NCBI GenBank assembly: GCA_037974665.1
Contig: CM075770.1
Coordinates: forward strand, 97,088,850 to 97,152,849
DNA: 64,000 bases
Source of the DNA: Ehretia macrophylla
Taxonomy: Eukaryota; Streptophyta; Magnoliopsida; Boraginales; Ehretiaceae
Reading direction: 5' to 3'
Of this stretch, positions 35,099 through 46,301 are shown one piece after another. Positions within the stretch are counted from its first letter, which is position 1. The number at the start of each line of letters is the position of its first letter. Below the pieces are notes generated by a model. It searched no databases, was not told the origin of the DNA, and saw nothing but the letters and a program-made list of their open reading frames with translations. The translations under genes were made by a program, and so were the position numbers.

Positions 35099-37233
35099 AG
35101 TTTTGGCTTCGACATATGTCTTTTCTGGGTCATATCATTTCTCAGTAGCGTATCATGGTGGATCCTGCTAAGGTTGAGGTTGTTTTATCCTAAAAGAGGC
35201 CGGAGAATGTAACAGATGTTCGTAGCTTTCTCGGTTTGGTAGGTTATTACCGTAGGTTCGTGAAAGACTTTTCAAAGGTTGTAAGACCTCTCACAAAGCT
35301 AACCCAGAAGAGTATTAGTTTCAATTAGAATTAAAATTGTGAGGACAGTTTCTAGGGATTGAAGAAGCGTTTGACTTCAGACCCAGTTCTTGTATTGCCA
35401 AAAGGGAATCAGAACTTTGTTATTTACAGTGATGCTTCTAGAGAAGGTTTGGAATGTGTTCTAATGCAGAATGGTCGGATGATTGCTTATGCTTCTCAAA
35501 AGTTAAAGCAATACGAGGGCAATTGTCCAACTCATAATCTAGAGTTGGCGGCTATTGTGTTTACTTTGAAAAAGTGGCGCCATTATCTTTGGGGAAGTAG
35601 GTTTGAAATCTTTACGGGCCATAAGAGTTTAAATACTTGTTTTTTTAAAATGAATTGAACATGAGGCAAAGACGGTGGATAAAGTTACCAGATGATTATA
35701 ATTGCTCAATCAACTATGTGCCAGGAAAGGAGAATGTAGTAGTAGACGCCCTTAGCCAAAAGGCTAGTATTACTTGTATGGCAGTCAAGGAATGGGAGTT
35801 ACTAGAGGAGGCTAGTATGTGGAAACCGGAGTTGACTTAAGTGAGTATTTTGTTTGCAAACTTGCAGATTCAACCATTATTGTTGTCACGAATCCGAGAA
35901 GCTCAACAGTTAGATCGACGGCTTCAGAAGATCTTTGAGGGTAAACCTGATTTCAAGTTACATGAGGATGGTGTGTTACGGTTTTGTGGCTGAGTTTATG
36001 TTCCGAATGATTCAAATTTGAGGAAAAAAGTTTTAGAGGAAGCTTATAACTCTAAGTACACTATCCATCCAGGCGGGAACAAGATATACCGAGACTTAAA
36101 GCAACATTATTGGTAGAACAACATGAGAAGAGATGTAGCGGAGTTTGTATCATGATGTTTGACTTGTCAAAGGGTCAAAGTAGAGTATCAATGACTAGCG
36201 GGTTTACTTCAGCCATTGATGATTCATCAGTAGAAATGGGAGCATGTGACTATGGACTTTGTCATATACTTGCCGAGATCGCTAAGGAATTGTGATGCAG
36301 TATGGGTTGTGGTTGATCGGTTAACCAAGACTACTCACTTTATTGCAATGAATAAGTAGGATAGTCTTGAGAAGTTGACAGATTTGTATGTTGTTAACAT
36401 CGTGAGACTTCATGGGGTTCCAGTCAGTATTGTATAAGATAGGGATCCTCTGTTTACTTCCAGATTTTGGTAGCATCGGGTACCAATTTGAACTTCAACA
36501 CAACTTATCATCCTCAGTCAGATGGGCAGTCAGAGAGGAAGGTTCAGATTCTTGAAGATATGTTTCGGAAAAGTTGGGAAAAACACTTGCCATTGGCAGA
36601 GTTTGCTTATAACAATAGTTATCAATCGACTATTGGGATGGCCCCTTACGTGGCATTGTATGGTCGTAAGTGTTGGTTTCCGTTGTATTGGGATGAGGTT
36701 GGGGAAATGAAAGTTATTTATCCAGCCTTGTTGCCAAAGCTTGTGAATACCATTGAGAATGTCTGTCTTATTTGCCAAATGATGTTTACAGCTCAGAGTA
36801 GGCAGAAGAGTTATGCAGATAAGAGAATGCAGGATTTAGAGTTTGAGGTCGGTGATCGGGTTTTCTTGAAGATCTCTCCTCGGAAGGGTATAGTTCAACA
36901 TGTTAAATGTGAAAAGCTGAGTCCGAAGTATATAGGGCCATTTGAGATCATTGGCAGAGTTGGAAAGTTGGCTTTACCGTCGAGTTTGTCTAAGGTTCAT
37001 GATGTCTTTCATGTATCTATGTTGTGGAAGTATCATCCAGATCCTTCTCATGTTCTGGAGCTAGAGCTGTTGCAACTTAGTTGGGATATGACTTACGAGG
37101 AGCAGCCTATTTGTATTATGGATCAATTAGTTCGGGAGCTGCGTTCAAAAGTGATTCTAATGGTTAAAGTTTTATGGTTTCATCATGGCATTGAGGAGGC
37201 TACTTGGGAAAGACGGGACCTAATTGAGCGGTA
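35099..37233 (+). pseudogene. Gypsy pol: RT end, RNase H, integrase, chromodomain-like tail
   Basis: Landmarks in order are: RT thumb and connection ([30 protein letters not shown]), RNase H (FVIYSDASREGLECVLMQ, YEGNCPTHNLELAAIVF, LKKWRHYLWG), an integrase zinc-finger region (KYTIHPGGNKIYRDLKQHYW, CLTCQRVK), core (VVDRLTKTTHFI, STIGMAPYVALYG), and a tail (FEVGDRVFLKISPRKG, LSPKYIGPFEIIGRVGKLAL, VFHVSMLWKYHPDPSHV, EEATWERRDLIER). The tail is that of Tekay/Del-type chromoviruses, where this region helps target heterochromatin. About ten stops or frame changes interrupt it; many are TGG to TAG/TAA or CGA to TGA type. Confidence 0.92.
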
Positions 37234-37298
37234 GTATCCAGGGTTGTTCAGCCAAGAATGTAAGAATTTTGGGGTCAAAATTGTCTTATGGGGGAGGA

Positions 37299-39396
37299 TG
37301 TGAGACCTGAGCATAACATAATGTGCATTTATCTATTTTAACTGTTAGTTGAAATAATATGTGCACCTAATTACCTATTTTGTCATTGGAATCTACTTGT
37401 GCATTGGATTTGCATTCAAATTCAATTTGAATTGCATTTCATCTATTTTGCCTAGGAGCGTTAACTTGTTAATTATGCTTGAATTGAGGGGTAATGTGGT
37501 CTTTACACTATTAAATATATCCTAGCTTTGTATAAATGCAATTAAAAGAAGTTAGCAAGGGCAACTTAGTCATTTTAGCTTGTGAGGTATTTTGACTCAT
37601 CTTTGACCTAGTATTTAATCTCATTTGACCATAAATTAGCAAAATTTAGCAATTCCAAGAGGGAGAGAAGAGAAAAGGCGGCCAAATAGAGAGAGAAGAG
37701 AAGATATTTTGCTATTTTGAGACCTTAGCATTTTGAGAGTAAATCTAGCATTTTGGAGCACCTAGAGTTGGTTTTTGATAAAGTTTTTTTTCTAGCTTTA
37801 TTGTTCCTTGCATCTTCTAGCTTCCATAAACATCTAAGGTAGGGATTTCTTGTACTCTATGTGAAGATCATGCTGTATATGCTTATCAACTTGTTTTTTT
37901 TGTAATTTACAATTACTTATAATACAAGTATAGTTGTTCTAATGCTTGTTTTATAGTATATATAGAGTTTGTTGCTATGTAAATGTTTAGAGAATATTTC
38001 TATGGAGTTATATCTTGTGTTAATAGCTAGATATGGTCTTTTACAAGTGTTTGCATGTGTTAGCATGGAAAACAATAGCCTAAAGCATGTTTTTTGCTTA
38101 GGAATCAATGTGTAAATGTGTTGTATGAAAAGTGTTACGAGCGAAAGTGTTACCGATCTTGGTGCAAGACCGGGTACACGACCGGTAGGGGCAGTTGTGT
38201 TACTGGTCTTGTTCAACAAGACTGGGTACAAGACCGCCAAAAAGGGTTTTTGATGCCCCAGTTGTGTGGTTTCGATCGGGTATTCGTGAGGGTTTCTATA
38301 CGTATGCTATGAGTTTTTTAATTGTTCATTTCAATGCTAAATGTGTTCAATTGTTGTTAGTTATTGATATATTGCTCTAATTATTGTTACAGTGTTTGCT
38401 TAAGATTAGGTAACCTATTTTGTTGATCTCTCTATATGATGCAAATGCGTGAATATGTTTTTGAGTAATGAATGTGTTGTGAGATATGATGTGAAGTGTC
38501 GGGTTGCAACATCAGTCATGGTAGCATTGTGTCGTGCTAGGCGGCATAGGGTTTACCGGTAATTACATGACTATCACATACTAATCTTTTCTCTTGTGTG
38601 GTTGATGAAGGCCATGGTGAGATTGGTCGTAGGATCATGTACATCATTAGTACACACGCGGGAGAGAGACGTGTTGAGTTCGTGGCAGAGTTATAAGGTG
38701 TCAGCTTCAACGAGTGTTCTAAAGCAATAACTTCTTAATGTGTTGTTTAGCGTGAATGTTTCAAGGTTGTTAAGCGAAAGTGAGTATGTGGTTGTTAATG
38801 TGTTATGTTGTTTCTAATGCGCTTCAAAAGATTTTCGGGTTAAAGCTTTCAAACTTTCTTACATTCTTCCCTTAGTGAGTCTGTTTAGCTCACTCCTCTT
38901 TAATTCATGTTACAAGTGTACATGATGTTGATTATGTGCGTGAATAAGGAAATAATGAGCTTGATTACGTGTTTCAAGAGTAGCTGATGTACTTGACTTT
39001 GAAACTATGTTTTACTTGCTTTAGTAGTTTTGAAGTCTATGTACCTAATACTTGATAGTTTAACTTTCTTTAAGTCTGGTTATTTTGGTTGTACATATAT
39101 AGTTGGTCACATTGGATTGTAATCACAAGTAGCTAGTTTATATCTTAGCGTATGTTTATAATTCAAGAATGCTTAAGTTATGAAAGTGTTGTCTACTTTT
39201 TGCCAAACGAATGTATGAACGTTTAATGTATTCCGCAAGAGATAATAAAATGATGTTGTATATGAATAATGCGAGCTTTTGAGAATGTATATTATGTATT
39301 CTTTGTTGCGTTCATTGTTCATATTACAGGCGTTATAATGTTCGTGTGTAATCGCGACCGGGCTTAGTTTACGAAGGATCGGGTTTGGGCGTGACA
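37299..39396 (+). repeat. 3' LTR of the gypsy element
   Basis: This 2098-bp LTR runs from TGTGAGACCTGAGC, directly after a GGGGGAGGA polypurine tract, to GGGCGTGACA. Internal marks shared with the other gypsy LTRs include the CCCTTAGTGAGTCTG...GCTCACTCC block near 38870. A hairpin-rich GACCGGTA/GGTCTTGTTCAACAAGACTGGGTACAAGACC segment lies at about 38155-38245. Confidence 0.85.
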
Positions 39397-41065
39397 GCCA
39401 CTTTTTTCAATTTTGACTTTATATACATATATTTTTTGAATTAAAGTTGCAAGTTACATTTTACAATATTATAGAAAAGAATTGATGATAAGTTATTTAA
39501 TATCAACTTAAAAAATAAATTTACTATTTGTTATTATTAGATTTTTTTTTTTAAAAAAATAGTTACTAAGACTTTTTAGATTGTTTTTAAAAATAGTTAC
39601 TAGTTATTACCATAATGCATAATATTCAATTTTTGTAATAAATGGACTCAAATTTTGCTTGATTGTCCTGGCCCGAGTTGGGTTCAAAATGGACCTTATT
39701 TGGGCTCGAGCTAAGCATTTCATACTCACCTTCCACACAAAAGGTGTGCTCCAATGGCAAAAAGCAGGAAAAGATAAGCCAACCAGGAAGCAGGATAGAA
39801 GTTGTACTTTTGTCGCGTCTTCAACCGTTCTAAGAGTAGAAAGAAACTCAGCCTGGCCCTATCGCCCTATGTGAGCTCAGAGAAGATAAGCTACTCACAG
39901 GAAATTACCCAGCCCTCTTAGCGTATTCTTATATTCAAAAAAGGTGCGGGCCCTTATTATATTATACTTTCTCTTGAGGGCATGGTATAGAATAGACCCC
40001 ACTGTAGTTGGTCAGCATCGGTGGATCGTCTTCCCTAATTTTGGTAGCTAGGCTCAAGCTAGGCCTAAGCTGGGCTCAAGTTGATAATTAAAAGAATATT
40101 ACAATAATACTACTATTATAATTAAAAGAATACCTCAAACAAAATTCAATTGAAGAAAAGTAGAACTCCTCTTCTTAAAAATAAATTGATCAGTTGAAAG
40201 TTGAATCAAGCTTGAAGCACTGAACAATTGACAGTAGAGAGCTTTGAAATTAACTTTGATCAATTGAAATTTGAATGTTGTAAAATAATCAACACTTAAA
40301 GATATATAGAGAATTGAGAGAAAGAAGATTGATTTGGTGTGAGAATAATGAAAAATGATTAGGGTATTTAAAGAAATTAATGGAAGACTAAAATATAAAT
40401 AACAAACTAAAAGGATTTATTTTGTTTTTAACGTAAAGTAGTCATTGGCCAACGGTTACGGCCAACAGTTATAGCCAACGACTATTTTCATACTTTGAAA
40501 ACTTGCAAGTTGCAAGTCTACAAGTACAACGTGTTTTTTTCTAGTCAACCTAAAGTGGTTGAACTTTTAAGAAAAGTGCTAGTTTGCCACTTTTTTCAAC
40601 TTTGACTTTATATACATATATTTTTTGAATTAAAGTTGCAAGTTGCATTTTACAATATTATAGAAAATATTTGATGATAAGTTATTTCATATCAACTTAA
40701 AAAATAAATTTGCTATTTTTTATTATTAGTTTTTTTTTATAAAAAAAATAGTTACTATGACTTGTTAGTTTGTTTAAAAAAATAGTTACTAGTTACTACC
40801 ATAATGCATAATATTCAATTGTTATATTAAATGGGCTCAAATTGTGTTTAATTGTGCTGGGTCCAAGTTGGGCTCAAAATGGGCCTTATTTGGGCTCAAG
40901 TTGGGCCTAAGCTGGGCTTGAGTTAGGCCTGTGTTGGGCTCGAGTTGAACTGGGTCCCGAGCTGGGCTGGGTTTCGAGATAGGCTGGGCTCATATCCTGT
41001 ACTGGGCTAGGCTTGGGCTCAAATGGGCTAAGTCAAAAATTATATTACCGAGTTTGGCCCACTGA
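39397..41065. mobile_element. hAT-like non-autonomous repeat region
   Basis: Two direct copies of one sequence (39397-39714 and 40586-40905, both starting GCCACTTTTTTCAA and running into GGGCTCAAAATGGGCC) flank about 870 bases. The runs of GGGCTCAAGTTGGGCC and GGGCTGGG, and the edge GGCCCACTGACATG, are typical of plant hAT-type ends. The LARD at 41071 is inserted here; similar GGCCCAGCTCAAATG sequence resumes at 51111-51235. No transposase frame is seen. Confidence 0.45.
39716..40045. other. Higher-GC insert, possibly organellar DNA
   Basis: About 330 bases, from CATTTCATACTCACC to CTTCCCTAATTTTGG, differ in composition and texture from the AT-rich repeat around them and interrupt the GGGCTCGAGCTAAG/TAGGCTCAAGCTAGG array. 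The text, including CGGGCCCTTATTATATTATACT and GGTATAGAATAGACC, resembles plant organelle intergenic sequence. This is an impression from reading; no search was possible. Confidence 0.3.
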
Positions 41066-41070
41066 CATGT

Positions 41071-44000
41071 TGTGAGACCCAGACCCGCATGCATGTACAT
41101 TTATTCTTTTGTGCCAATTAAGTACATTTATGTGTCTTTAACTAACTAAATTCCTACCTAACATTAAGTGAGCAAGTGTGCTTAATCTTAATTTGTATAA
41201 ACTGATAATCATAGTATTTAATATATGGTTAAATGAATTAAATCCTTGTATTCAAAAGTTGTTTTTCAATGTTTTGCAAAAATGAACCCCGAGTAGCGGA
41301 CACTCTTTAACTTACTTTATTAAATTATTCTACTCATAAATTTAACTTGCTTGGATCATTTTAAGACTACGTGCATCGAAATCTATTTGTTTTGTAATTC
41401 CGAAATGTAGATTAAGTGATGTTTCTTGAGTAGTAGAAATAAATACTATTCACAATGGATTTCGATTATTTTATTTTTCTAATTTTATATTTTTCTCATG
41501 ATACTTGTCATTTAGGAGACATGAAAAAAATAGAATTATGTGCATTGCATGTCCGGAGATTGCATTAGGAAAAAGTTTCACGTACCGAGTGAATAGTAAA
41601 AACAATGCACTTTGTAAACTACTAGACTTTAATTGTATTTTGGGCCTTTAAAACTACTTAGTTGCATCATCTTGAAGCCCAATTAACCAACCCAACCTAT
41701 CTATATAATGTAAATAGCATTCAAGCCATTCAATTGCCAACAAAAACAAAACAAAAAATGTTTTTTGTGTCCCTTAGGGTTGTCGGCCTTAAAGCAAGAA
41801 AATAAGGAGAAGTTTTGCTCATTTCACTCAAATTTGTGATCATCCAAGCCTCTTCAAGTGGATTCAAACAACCGTAAGCCTTATTTTGGCTTCTACAAGG
41901 AGTTTTAGTGAGGGATTTAGCATTTAAATGCATTTTCAAGTTTATGCTCCAACTTTATCTTTTTAGATTTGATGATATATAGCTATATTATGCTTGAAAA
42001 TTGAGTAATGTATTGTTTACGTGTTGTGGAGACATGATTTGTGTAGTGTAATGGCTTAAATATTGGAATTTTACAAAAGGGTTATTTGAACAAACACCTG
42101 AATAGTGTTTTCTTAGGGTTTTGATTCAAATTGTGATATGAGATTGATTTAATGTAATCTAAAGATGCTATTGATGCTAGTGAACCTAGATTAGTGATTT
42201 TATGTGGTTAGATTGATTGAAACTTGAATAGAATTGCATATTTGACTCGGAATTGAAAAGGGGCTTTGCATAAAAGTGTGACCCGTGAGTAATTGAATAT
42301 CATACTTAGTGCTTATTGGATGTAGAAGTGCTAAAAATGATTTTATGGCACTCGTTTGGGGGTTGGTTTAGGTAGCTATAGTTCAAAGCATCATCGGTGC
42401 TTTCGGAACTTTTGTCCTAAACATCGATGAAAGTGTGTTTTTATGGTTCTAGAATAGGTCATAAAGTGTAATTAGAAGTGTGGCATAGTTGGTTTACGAA
42501 TTGGGTACCTCGTATCTTGTTTATGCATTGATTGTGTCTTTGAACTAAAAGGGAAAGTTGGAAAGTAAAGGTTATTGCCATAATTGCTTTGGATTACTAT
42601 TTGTTGTGCAAAATAAATGGTAATTGATTTGTTCATACATCAATAACTGTGTGTGAGGGAAACCTACATTGTTGTCCCTTGCTTATGTGCGAGGACAACC
42701 TCTTTTATTGTTCTTATTACGTGCTTATCGCTTTATATACTTATCGAATTGTGTGATTATAATCGTTATTGATATTGTGGTTGCACAACTATTTGGGCAT
42801 GGTAGTGTCGGGAAACTCCGAGAGGCGTCAGGCTTGTCGGTATACCTCGGCTACCATGGTCCACAATCCCACTCTCGCCTGGTCCTGAGATCGCTAGGGG
42901 GTGTTGGGTCATAAGATTTCAGGGTATATCTGGAGTACACCCACTGGAGTGTTATGGGTTAATACCGGCACATTGACCGAGTCTGTGGTTCGTGGATTGA
43001 GGTTCGTGATCAAGATAGAGACTTTGGAGTATTTGGGGTTATCGAAATTGTATCCTTTTAATTAGTAACTCTCGCTTGGCCCCTAAGTCCTTGGAGAGTT
43101 ACTATTGCTTGAATTCTTCTATTTGTGTGAATTAGCTTATATATTTGTATTGTGTGATATATTGTTATTGTTTCTTCCAAGTTGCTTAGTGTATTGGTTT
43201 TGTCATGGGTGACTTTCTTCTTTGATGTGAACAGTTTAACGTATTTAATTGCATACTAGTTTCATATTGCTAAATTGCTTTACTATTGGTTGTTGTATTG
43301 CATGAAACCTTTTTTTTTAAAACTCCCCAGATATTTGTTTCCTCTCCCTCACTGAGCAACTGTGTTGCTCACTCCCTCTTTCAAACCATTTTAGGTTCGG
43401 TGCCTTCGGGGTCTGGGGAAAAGAAAGCTCGAGAGTCTCTTTGATAAGATGTTCTTGCCTTAGTTGATTGTTCTATGTAAATTCGTGATAGTTATGATTT
43501 CTTTTGGGGCCTACGTGCCTTGTATATGTTGGTTATTATAAGGGATGTAATATGAAGTGAAAGACTTGTATAATTAGATAGGGTGTAGATGGCATGTAAT
43601 AACTCTAATATTTTACTTATAGCCTAGTTGGTTTGCATGCTTGTATGAGGTTAAATGGAAGATGGTTGAATGACATAAAATCTAAGAAAGTTAAATAGAA
43701 AAGATTATAATGGTATGATAATCGAATTATTGTTAAATGAACTTCAATAGTTAATGGAATGCATGCTTGTGTATTGAGATAAAGACTCGAATGAACTTAT
43801 AGTATTGCCAAATCATGATATGAATGGTATTGGGTAAATTTCACAAATAGTCCCTATTGTTACCTAATTGTCTCAGTTTAGTCCCTATTGTTTTATTTGT
43901 CTCAATTTAGTCTTTATTGTTTACAAAAAAATCCCAATTTTGTCCCTATTATTTAAAATTTCTCAATTTTGTCCTTATTGTTCTCAAAAAGTTTCAATTT

Positions 44001-44464
44001 TGTCCTTATTGTTTTTAAAAAGTTTCAATTTCGTCCTTATTATTTTCTTAAAGTAAATTCGTCCATATTATTCAAGGACTAAATTAAAATTTTCTGAGAA
44101 ACAATAGGAACGAATTTGAAATTTTTTAAAAACAATAAGGACGAAACTAAAACTTTTGGCAAACATTAAGGATGAAATTGAAAAACTTTAAACTATAGGG
44201 ATGAAATTGAAACTTTTGGGGAAACAATAGGGACTAAATTGAGACATTTTAAACAATAGGGACCAAACTGAAATTTTTTGTAAATAATAGGGACTAAATG
44301 TGAGATTTTCCCAATGGTATTTATAGTTGTTGTGGTCAATTCTTCTGAGTGTAAGATTGTGGATAGTCCTAGAAATGGGGGAAACTTCGTCCGTTTTCTC
44401 TCATTTTTCATGACTTCGGGTTTTCAATCGGGGCTCCAGTTTCGTGAGGGAACGGGGTATTGCA
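41071..44464 (+). repeat. 5' LTR of the LARD
   Basis: TGTGAGACCC...GGTATTGCA, directly before TAGTATCAGAGC. It holds the GGGTATATCTGGAGTACACCCACTGGAG block (about 42922) and the CCTCACTGAGCAACTGTG...CTCACTCCC block (about 43345), both shared by the gypsy LTRs in this window. It is interrupted by a MITE at 43832-44312. Confidence 0.93.
43832..44312. mobile_element. Fold-back MITE, 481 bp, in the LARD 5' LTR
   Basis: The termini GGGTAAATTTCAC and, inverted, GGGAAAATCTCAC frame two arms. The left arm has about six units of the form TCAATTTWGTCCYTATTGTT, and the right arm carries the same unit inverted (AACAATAGGGACTAAATTGA), so the element folds into one long hairpin. A 9-bp duplication AATGGTATT flanks it (43823-43831 and 44313-44321). 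The 3' LTR has the empty site, one AATGGTATT at 50954-50962, which proves the insertion and its ends. A 9-bp duplication points to the Mutator superfamily. Confidence 0.93.
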
Positions 44465-45922
44465 GATAGTATCAGAGCTTAGACAGTTCACAGCCGGGAA
44501 AAGATCTTTTGCCTATTGGGTAGTAACCTTGATCGTGTGCCTATAAAGTGTGTTACGTGGATATAGTATTATACGTGACTGGTGTGCTAAGTATGTAAAT
44601 GTGTTATGTGCTCAGAATATGTAAAGTTGTGTCTTAATGTGAGCTTTATGCATTTGTATCTAGTTTGTGGTTTAAGTGGCTTTGTATGATATGATTGCAT
44701 GATTGTTTACTTGTCTAAGTGTGTGATTGTCTAAGTGAATAGCATGCTAGCATGAAAGAAAGAATATGAAGAGTCTATTGCATGAGTTGTGAAATGTCTA
44801 GATCATCTTGTAAGCTAAGTGCATTGTATGTGATTATGTGAACAAGATGTCTTGAATGTAAATAAATTATCTTTATGTGTTATACAACTATCTATTATAT
44901 CAATGTTTTACTTATGTGATAAATACCTGCTACGTGAACATTACACTCAATAAGTTGTATATGTGTTAAGAAATGTATGCTTTATATAGAATGCATACAT
45001 ATTATCCTTTGAAATTGGTAAGTGTCCTCTCCTCCTATAGTGGAATGGCCGGCAACGAATCTCCTAAAAAAGTGATCCAACAAGAAGAGGGGGTAGTTAG
45101 ATAGACATCGACAGGAGAACGTCACGGAACAAGTAAGAATAAGAATGAATTCATCTATGTCACTGTAATTGATACTCCTATGGGATTGCATTATTTTTCT
45201 ACGATTAAGGCATCTAGAATCATTCATCTATATATATATATATATGACTTGTGACCTAAGGGGAAATCTGAGATATGGTTGAACTTCTTGAGGGGTATTC
45301 ACTTTGGCATTCTTGTTGGAAACTATTTGTTGATAATGGTCTAAAGTGGCATTCTTATTAGTAATCTCACCTGGGAGTCTTGGATAGACCTTCTATGTGG
45401 CATCATATATGGAGTTCTTGTATGGTACTTGCAATTGGAGGAATTCACATTCAAAGGTGTTCAACCAGTATTCTTGACATAGATTTTTACTTGGGATTCA
45501 TATTCGGGACTTCACATATGGCATTCTCTCGGTATTCTTATTGGGCAATTTTCAGTATCAACTGTATGCGGGAATTATTATTGGGTTTCTAATCGACTTC
45601 GCCTTTGGTAATTATATACAGGATTCCTCTTGGTATTTTCTCAGCACTACTAGATGGCCTTCTTATATGATAACCGTATTCAAAATTCTAACTGGTATTT
45701 TCAAAAGAGCCTTTATTTGGCTACCTTGCTCGGAAATTCATCGGTGAAACTCTTCTGGGATTCTTGCTGGATTCTCGGTAATGGTAGGATGGGTATTCTT
45801 GCTAGTCTTCTTGGATGTTGCACTTCTTTGCCTTCAGGTCCAACTAGAGTTGCTACAGCTATTGAGGAATTCATCTAAACATATGAAATTGCGAGGACGC
45901 AATTTTTGTAAGGAAGGGAGGA
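44465..45922 (+). other. LARD interior with degenerate ATTCTT repeats, no gag-pol
   Basis: After the primer site (TAGTATCAGAGCTTAGACAG) there is AT-rich spacer, then a short frame at 45045 (MAGNESPKKVIQQEEGVVR, stop), perhaps a gag remnant. From about 45290 to 45830 the motif GGYATTCTTNYTGG recurs irregularly every 30-60 bases. The open frames over this part (45380-45878) are by-products of the repeat, and I do not call them genes. Confidence 0.6.
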
Positions 45923-46301
45923 TGTGAGACCCAGACCCGCATGCATGTACATTTACTCTTTTGTGCTAATCAAGTGCATTTATGTGTCTTTAACTAACTA
46001 AATTCCTATCTCACATTAAGTGACCAAGTGTGCTTAATCTTAATTTGTATAAACTGAGAATCATAGTATTTAATATGTGTGTTAAATGAATTAACTCATT
46101 ATATTCAAAAGTTGTTTTTCAATGTTTTGCAAAAAAGAACCCCGAGTAGGGGACACTCTTTAACTTACTTTATTAAATTCTTCTACTCATAAATTTAACT
46201 TGCTTGGATCATTTTAAGACTACGTGCATCGAAATCTATTTGTTTTGTAATTCCGAAATGTAGATTAAGTGATGTTTCTTGAGTAGTAGAAATAGGTACT
46301 A

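Larger units (their letters stand above)
35099..39396 (+). mobile_element. Tekay/Del-like gypsy element, 5' half missing
   Basis: It begins abruptly inside reverse transcriptase, continues through RNase H and integrase to 37233, then a polypurine tract (TGGGGGAGGA, 37289-37298) and a 3' LTR (37299-39396, TGTGAGACC...GGCGTGACA). The 5' LTR, gag, protease and most of RT are absent, replaced by an oppositely oriented LTR of a related family. Confidence 0.88.

Noticed and set aside
42669-42914. Near-identical frames at 42669-42914 and 49805-50143
   Set aside because: They are conserved only because they lie in the two LTRs of one element; an LTR is not expected to code.
45380-45878. Three overlapping frames of 68-74 residues in the LARD interior
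   Set aside because: They follow a degenerate nucleotide repeat and have no recognisable domain, so no gene is called.
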